NCBI GenBank assembly: GCA_024305405.1
Contig: JAKNDB010000086.1
Span: 1 to 64,000 of the forward strand
Direction of reading: 5' to 3'
DNA from: Dirofilaria immitis
Lineage: Eukaryota > Nematoda > Chromadorea > Rhabditida > Onchocercidae
DNA: 64,000 nucleotides
Shown here: positions 52,270 through 64,000 of the stretch, in pieces
How the letters are laid out: each line of letters begins with the position of its first letter
Numbering within the stretch: the first letter of the stretch is position 1
Made by a program: the position numbers and the translations under genes
The notes under the pieces: model-generated
Told to the model about the DNA's origin: nothing
What the model saw: only the letters and a program-made list of their open reading frames with translations
Database searches by the model: none

Positions 52270-54593
52270 GCTCGTTTTTAATGTTCCACAATTTTACCAA
52301 AAATGATATAACTGATGAAGGAGTATTATCCCTTTCTCAATAATCACATATATACGAAATTTTGATATTTGTCACTTTCCCTTATTGAGACAAAATTCCT
52401 CGGAATTCTCATATATCTTTAATTGGGCTTAGAAAGAAAAAACAAAATTTGTGGAAACGATTAATTCACAATCCATAATTTTAAAAGTTTAACATTTACA
52501 GTTAAATGTTTACAGTAATAAAATTAATTTTAAAACAAATGATAATATAAAAAAATAATTATTTTGTGGTTGGCTTATTATATAAAAGCAATAAATAAAT
52601 TGCTTGTGGATTCCATTAAGCAGAATTATCTGGATACTGTCCCTTTAGAGGATACTATTTTTTAACTTATTTAACAGATAATAAATTCAATAGACAAAAT
52701 AATTTGAAATGATCTTTATTGTTCTTATGATGTGTGTTATTAATGAAAAATTGTTCTTTGCAATAGGAAATTTATAACGTTGCTGTGAAATGGTATCATT
52801 CTCAATATTTCATCAATGCATATAATACAACATAACATATAATAAAGCAAATGACAGAAATGATGAAGATAATAATACAAAACCGTCTTATCATATCACA
52901 AAGTGTTTTGTTTAGATTTGAACTATAAACCTTGACTTGAGTTTTGCAAAATTTGTTTCTGCAAATTTGACAGATGTCACATTTAGTTAGTCTGATATTA
53001 GTTATGCTGAGTTTATTAACTTTGATCTCAAAGAAGTGAGAATGCACAACATAACTGGATTACATACTAATTTCTCAAATATAAAAATGAATCTTTCTAG
53101 CTTATTGAACTAAAATGTTAAGGACCCATTGAATGAATTTAAACGTGAAGCTTTTTGATGTTTGAGTGGATGCTTAAAAATAGAAGGAGCTTACTGTTCA
53201 TCGCCTGGCGTATTTTAAGTTATCAGATAACCAAGAAATAGGCAACAGATTATATTTTACTAAAGAAAATCTTTCCTGAAGTCTCAAGAAACGATAAATG
53301 CCCTTGTAACTCAGGAAAAAAATACCCTGCATCTGCACGGGAATTCTGACTTAAAATTCTTAATTAATTAAGTATTATTGATTATCTGATGTGCCATGGA
53401 AAAAGGTTCTTGCGATTAATTTAGAATTTATTAGGGTATAAACTTAGGAACATATGTAAATGGAACAGATTATGAATCTATGAAAAGTGATTACGTCTAG
53501 TTTCAAAAGTTGTAGAAAATACTTTGATTTTTGCATTAATAAAAATCACTAATACTTCTGATTCCTTATAACTTATTGAAAAATTGATTTATCAGAAAAA
53601 TCTGAAAATGAAATAAATTTAATTTAGATCCTTTTTTTTGTTGATGGCCAAAGTTTCGCATAGCAGAAATAGAATTGATGCATTTGATGAAATTTCGCAT
53701 GTTAAAAATAGGAAATTAGCGTTTATAATCCATGAAAATTAAATAAGAAGTGCTGCTTATCAAATTAAAAAGTAGCATTTTTTTGATTTCATTTTATTAA
53801 ATGATAATGTTACAGTGGTTGAACAAATGGCTTATCATCAGTAGAGGAAATATGAATTCATTTATTCATATTAATCAAATTAATTTGTCTTTTAAATATA
53901 AAAAATGTTTGAAATTGATATTTTTTGAAATGATATGGATGAAACAAAATACAATACTTAATTGTTTTTCTTTCTGAGAAAGTCATTTTTCGAACCTTTT
54001 TGCCCAATAATTCATTGAAAATGATTCTTGCTGTCTTATCAGACACACAAGATTACGGTATTTTTTTCTTCTAACTTCCATCTCACTTTTTAATATAATA
54101 ACTCCATCTCGAGTAGCACTTGAAGTCCATTCTCAATGCTAATTAATTTGAAGTTTGGATTCTTCTTTTTGCATTCTTTTCGCGGCACTTTGACAAATAT
54201 AAATTGATCGATTCATTAAGTTAAATAAATACTTGTCTTATACTAAAGAGTATATCAACTTATCATTACTTCATTATGATTTGTCATTTGTCATATCTTT
54301 GATATACAAGTACAAGTTGCAGGATTATTTGTATTGTATAATATTAAGTAGACGTATCGCTTCAAAATTCAGCATTATTGATATAATGAAAATATAACGG
54401 TATCGATTTTGTTTTTATAACGTTGTTGTTCTATTCCGTCTAAAATAGATTCGAATAATTTAGAAAGAAAGCCTTCTCATCTTTTATACTTTTGCATATT
54501 TCGACTTTCAAACGAAGAATTAAATGCAAATTAAATTTATAAAAATACAAAAGATTTAAATAATAAAGAGAAATATGGAGTAATTTTTTTGTA

Positions 54594-54645
54594 CATTTGA
54601 TATACTTTGATATACACTTGATATACACATTTGATATACACTTTA
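54594..54645. repeat. Imperfect TTTGATATACAC tandem repeat
   Basis: Four to five diverged copies of a roughly 11-16-bp unit with the core TTGATATAC. Confidence 0.5.
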
Positions 54646-56401
54646 AATACATGAATATAGCACGAAATAAATCGTCGCATTGATAATATCTATTGAAATA
54701 TCAATGAAATACAAACATATTACTGATATGATGTCATATATGAGCATAAAATAATTGATAGAAATTTAACAAAATCAAGAAACCTTTAAAATCGATAATA
54801 TGTAATCATTTTTTTGTTTAGTGCCAATCAATAAAATGCTTTACTTTTCTAAATTTCATCCAGTTGATGGCATCCATTTTGCATAATTATGTTAGCTGGA
54901 CTCATTTCACATGCTACATTATTTGAGTAAATTTATTATTCTGCCAGAAGTCGAATATAAAATTTTATTGTCAAATAAACTGTTACAATTTCGAGACTAT
55001 GAATAATGCTAAAATATGATAAGGATCAATTTTCGTCCAAGAATTTTATTACTTTATTCTTTAATTGCCATCAGGTTTTGCATCCAAATGAAGAAATTCA
55101 GCAGTTCATGCAAAATATATTCTGATCAGAACTGTCCAATCAATTTTTACAGTTTGGTTTTTCGAAATCAATATTGCCACCCGAGTATCAATAAAAAAGA
55201 TTGAGTTACTAGTGACGTTAAATTTCGATATATATGTAGTATGTACATGGTCTATTATAAGCTGATTAATAATCTGCAGACTAACAATACTAATTCAGAC
55301 CTTTTTCGAGAAATCTTCATAATGGTCAGAATAAGAAACATTTTTAATGATGACCTTGTTTTGAAGGATTCATTATTTGGTAAACGAAACGACATTCTGC
55401 TCTTCCTGCCCTTATTCTCTTGGTTTAGATTGCCATTTATCGTTCTGATAACAATTTAAAATGAATTTATGAATTATTGGCTTATCATGTGATATTGCTT
55501 TTAGAGCAGTTAAGATTACCAATCAATAACAACATAAAACCGACCGAGATCTCTTCATACACATTGTAGAGCATTTGAATTATGAGACGAAAAAGGAAAG
55601 TACTGAATGTACAAATTACAGCTTATTCAAAAGGAAAATAATTAAATTGTTATTATTCAGAGAATTAGCAAAGCAACAATAGATTGTGACGAAAATATCT
55701 TCATTTCATTTCATATATAACGGTTTAAGATCAGTGATTACTGAGAAGACAAAGATTCAAAAGTCTTATTGAATGATTTATATCATGTGGTAAATTTTTT
55801 GATGAGAAATTGGTCTAGACAGTTGTTCCCATTTACATACCATTTCACGCAATATGGAGAAACGCGGTACGAAGAATATTTTCGGAAATTCCCTAAAAAA
55901 GTTTATTTTTACAAGCCATATCATTAAATTGATTATTTTTTCTTTGAAAAATCAGATAAAAGATAGTTGAATCAAATTAAACGATTTATTTTGCAATTTT
56001 GCAAGAAATAAGAAGCTTAATCGCCGTAAAAGGTAATATAGCCATAAATGATTATTGATTAAGAGTTACTGATTAAGAGGCTGAGAATCTAAGTTGTCTA
56101 AGTTCAATATTTCAATACGCTTATCGATCCCTTTCTGTGTTGTTTTTATTGATGCATTATCATTTTGAACTGTTATTTAACCGTAAAAGAGAGTGAAATA
56201 AATAGAAATGAGTAGATATCAGAGATGGTTGTAGTTTATTTGTGGTTTATTAGTTTCACGAGGGATTTTTGTGTAATAGATTGAATACATACCTGTAATC
56301 AGTTCTTTCACTATGAGGATTACTATTAAATCACAGTGATCATCATTAGGATAATGATAGCGAGCTTAAAAGACAAATAAATAAATTGTGTTTGATAGAT
56401 G

Positions 56402-56438
56402 AAGAGGGAGAGAGAGAGAGAGAAAGAGAGAGAGAGAA

Positions 56439-56485
<47 letters not shown>

Positions 56486-56490
56486 GAGAG
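56402..56490. repeat. GA microsatellite with A interruptions
   Basis: Nearly pure purine (GA)n broken by regular GAAAGA. It yields spurious Arg/Glu and Ser/Leu ORFs on the two strands. Confidence 0.9.
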
Positions 56491-56896
56491 AATAAGAAAA
56501 ATACGAGACACTATTGCATGAAAGTTTGTTCATCTTTAGAATCTTTGAAGAATTCTATTTATGCACAAATTGAACAGATGAAAAGAATTTCTACGAAATA
56601 CTCCGATGACTCCGCCTGAATTTCTGCTCTGCGACCTTCATTTGTCAACGAATCTGAACTAAGGTAATATAATATTCTCGATAACTTTCTTGATGTATCT
56701 CCGAATGCTTTATAAATGCGTATTTGGGCGATGACGATCAGTATCGCTGTTTGTCTGTCTGTCAGCCAAGAATTATGCACCATTTCCAATCAACACGGTG
56801 TCATCATCATCACCATCATCATCATCAACAACAATAACAGCAGCGATAGAAATGAGCAATAAGTGCTGCATCATCATCCATAGAAGTATTGTTATC

Positions 56897-63371
<6,475 letters not shown>

Positions 63372-64000
63372 AATAAACTAATCAATTAAGTTTTAAAATC
63401 CTATACAAATATTGCATTGTATTAATATGACTATACTGAAGTAATGCATTAATTACGCTATCATATATTAGCGATGTTGCTTGGCAGAAGGAAATGACAA
63501 AAACTGGTAGGACATAGGCTTAAAAATAAGCTAATATCAAGTTTTACCGGGCAAACTTCATCTATACATATGGTAATTTTTGCTAATAACCATAAACCTA
63601 TCTGAAATTATTTACTAGAATCTAAAAAATTATTTACTAGAATCCAAAACTATTTACTAGAATCTGAAATTATTTACTAGAATCTAAAATTATTTACTTG
63701 AATCTAAAATTATTTACTAGAATCTAAAAAAGGCGTTAACACACACTGAAGAAAATATTATATTTTCCGTATTTTTTTCGTCAGTTTGTTTTGTTTCATG
63801 GAAATTATGATTTTTGAATGAAGGCTTAAAGCGTTGAGATTGGAAATATAAATCAAATAATTTCCAAATATTCTGTGTCTTCCCATTAATGTTTATTTTA
63901 TAATGTAAAGATCATTCAGATATCTGCTTTTATTGTGAAATATTACCTAGAGAAATATCAAGAAAAAAATTTTTAAAAAACAATAATTTTAATTCGATTT
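63372..64000. other. Downstream non-coding end of window
   Basis: 3' flank of the membrane protein gene. Apart from the minisatellite, no feature is seen up to the window edge. Confidence 0.5.
63601..63730. repeat. 20-bp minisatellite
   Basis: Six to seven head-to-tail copies of AATCTAAAATTATTTACTAG with point variants, about 230 bp after the membrane protein stop codon. Confidence 0.85.

Larger units (their letters stand above)
52270..56896. other. AT-rich intergenic stretch
   Basis: No gene supported. The ORFs are short and low-complexity. It contains an imperfect TTGATATACAC repeat (54594-54645) and a GA microsatellite (56402-56490). The last few hundred bases must include the promoter of the membrane protein gene. 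Confidence 0.45.

Noticed and set aside
56326..56619. Arg/Glu-rich and Ser/Leu-rich ORFs
   Set aside because: They are products of the GA microsatellite with no splice or start context.

Overview
The window looks like nematode nuclear DNA, most likely from a clade III (spirurid/filarial) worm. It is very AT-rich, with introns of about 0.1-3 kb. Six or seven genes have a TTTCAG-type 3' splice site only 10-22 nt before the start codon, which is the mark of spliced-leader trans-splicing. The conserved proteins match nematode family members. The species cannot be fixed from sequence alone.

Layout. 0-13 kb: two tandem nuclear-receptor genes on the minus strand. Copy B (2842-4943) has a DNA-binding domain but no ligand-binding domain. 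Copy A (8991-12965) has a long Asn/Gln/Ser-rich N-terminus, a DNA-binding domain and a ligand-binding domain. 13-19.3 kb: mostly non-coding, with a likely 5' exon of an unfinished plus-strand gene (14525) and a 43-bp-arm foldback element. 19.3-27.6 kb: importin beta (19 exons, minus), preceded at operon-like spacing by an unrecognised gene (27.8-28.5 kb). ufd-1 (28978-32305, plus) is divergent from that pair. 32.3-40.7 kb: long AT-rich stretch with tRNA-Asp and a coding-like fragment near 36 kb. 40.7-44.3 kb: PLP-dependent aromatic amino acid decarboxylase (11 exons). 44.7-46.3 kb: rpl-7 (minus). 48.8-50.8 kb: rab-11. 52.2 kb: tRNA-Glu. 56.9-63.4 kb: a Cys-rich single-pass membrane protein whose first intron holds a nearly 500-bp ATT microsatellite.

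The strongest window-wide signal is technical. Essential genes (ufd-1, rpl-7, rab-11, imb-1, the decarboxylase) each carry one or more single-base indels that break the frame, often a short homopolymer one base too short. Exon lengths and splice phases come out right when one base is restored. These are most simply residual assembly errors, so the many frameshifts in the two receptors should not be read as pseudogenisation. The most interesting biology is the receptor pair: an NR1 (RAR/TR)-flavoured DNA-binding domain and a tandem copy that stops just after it.
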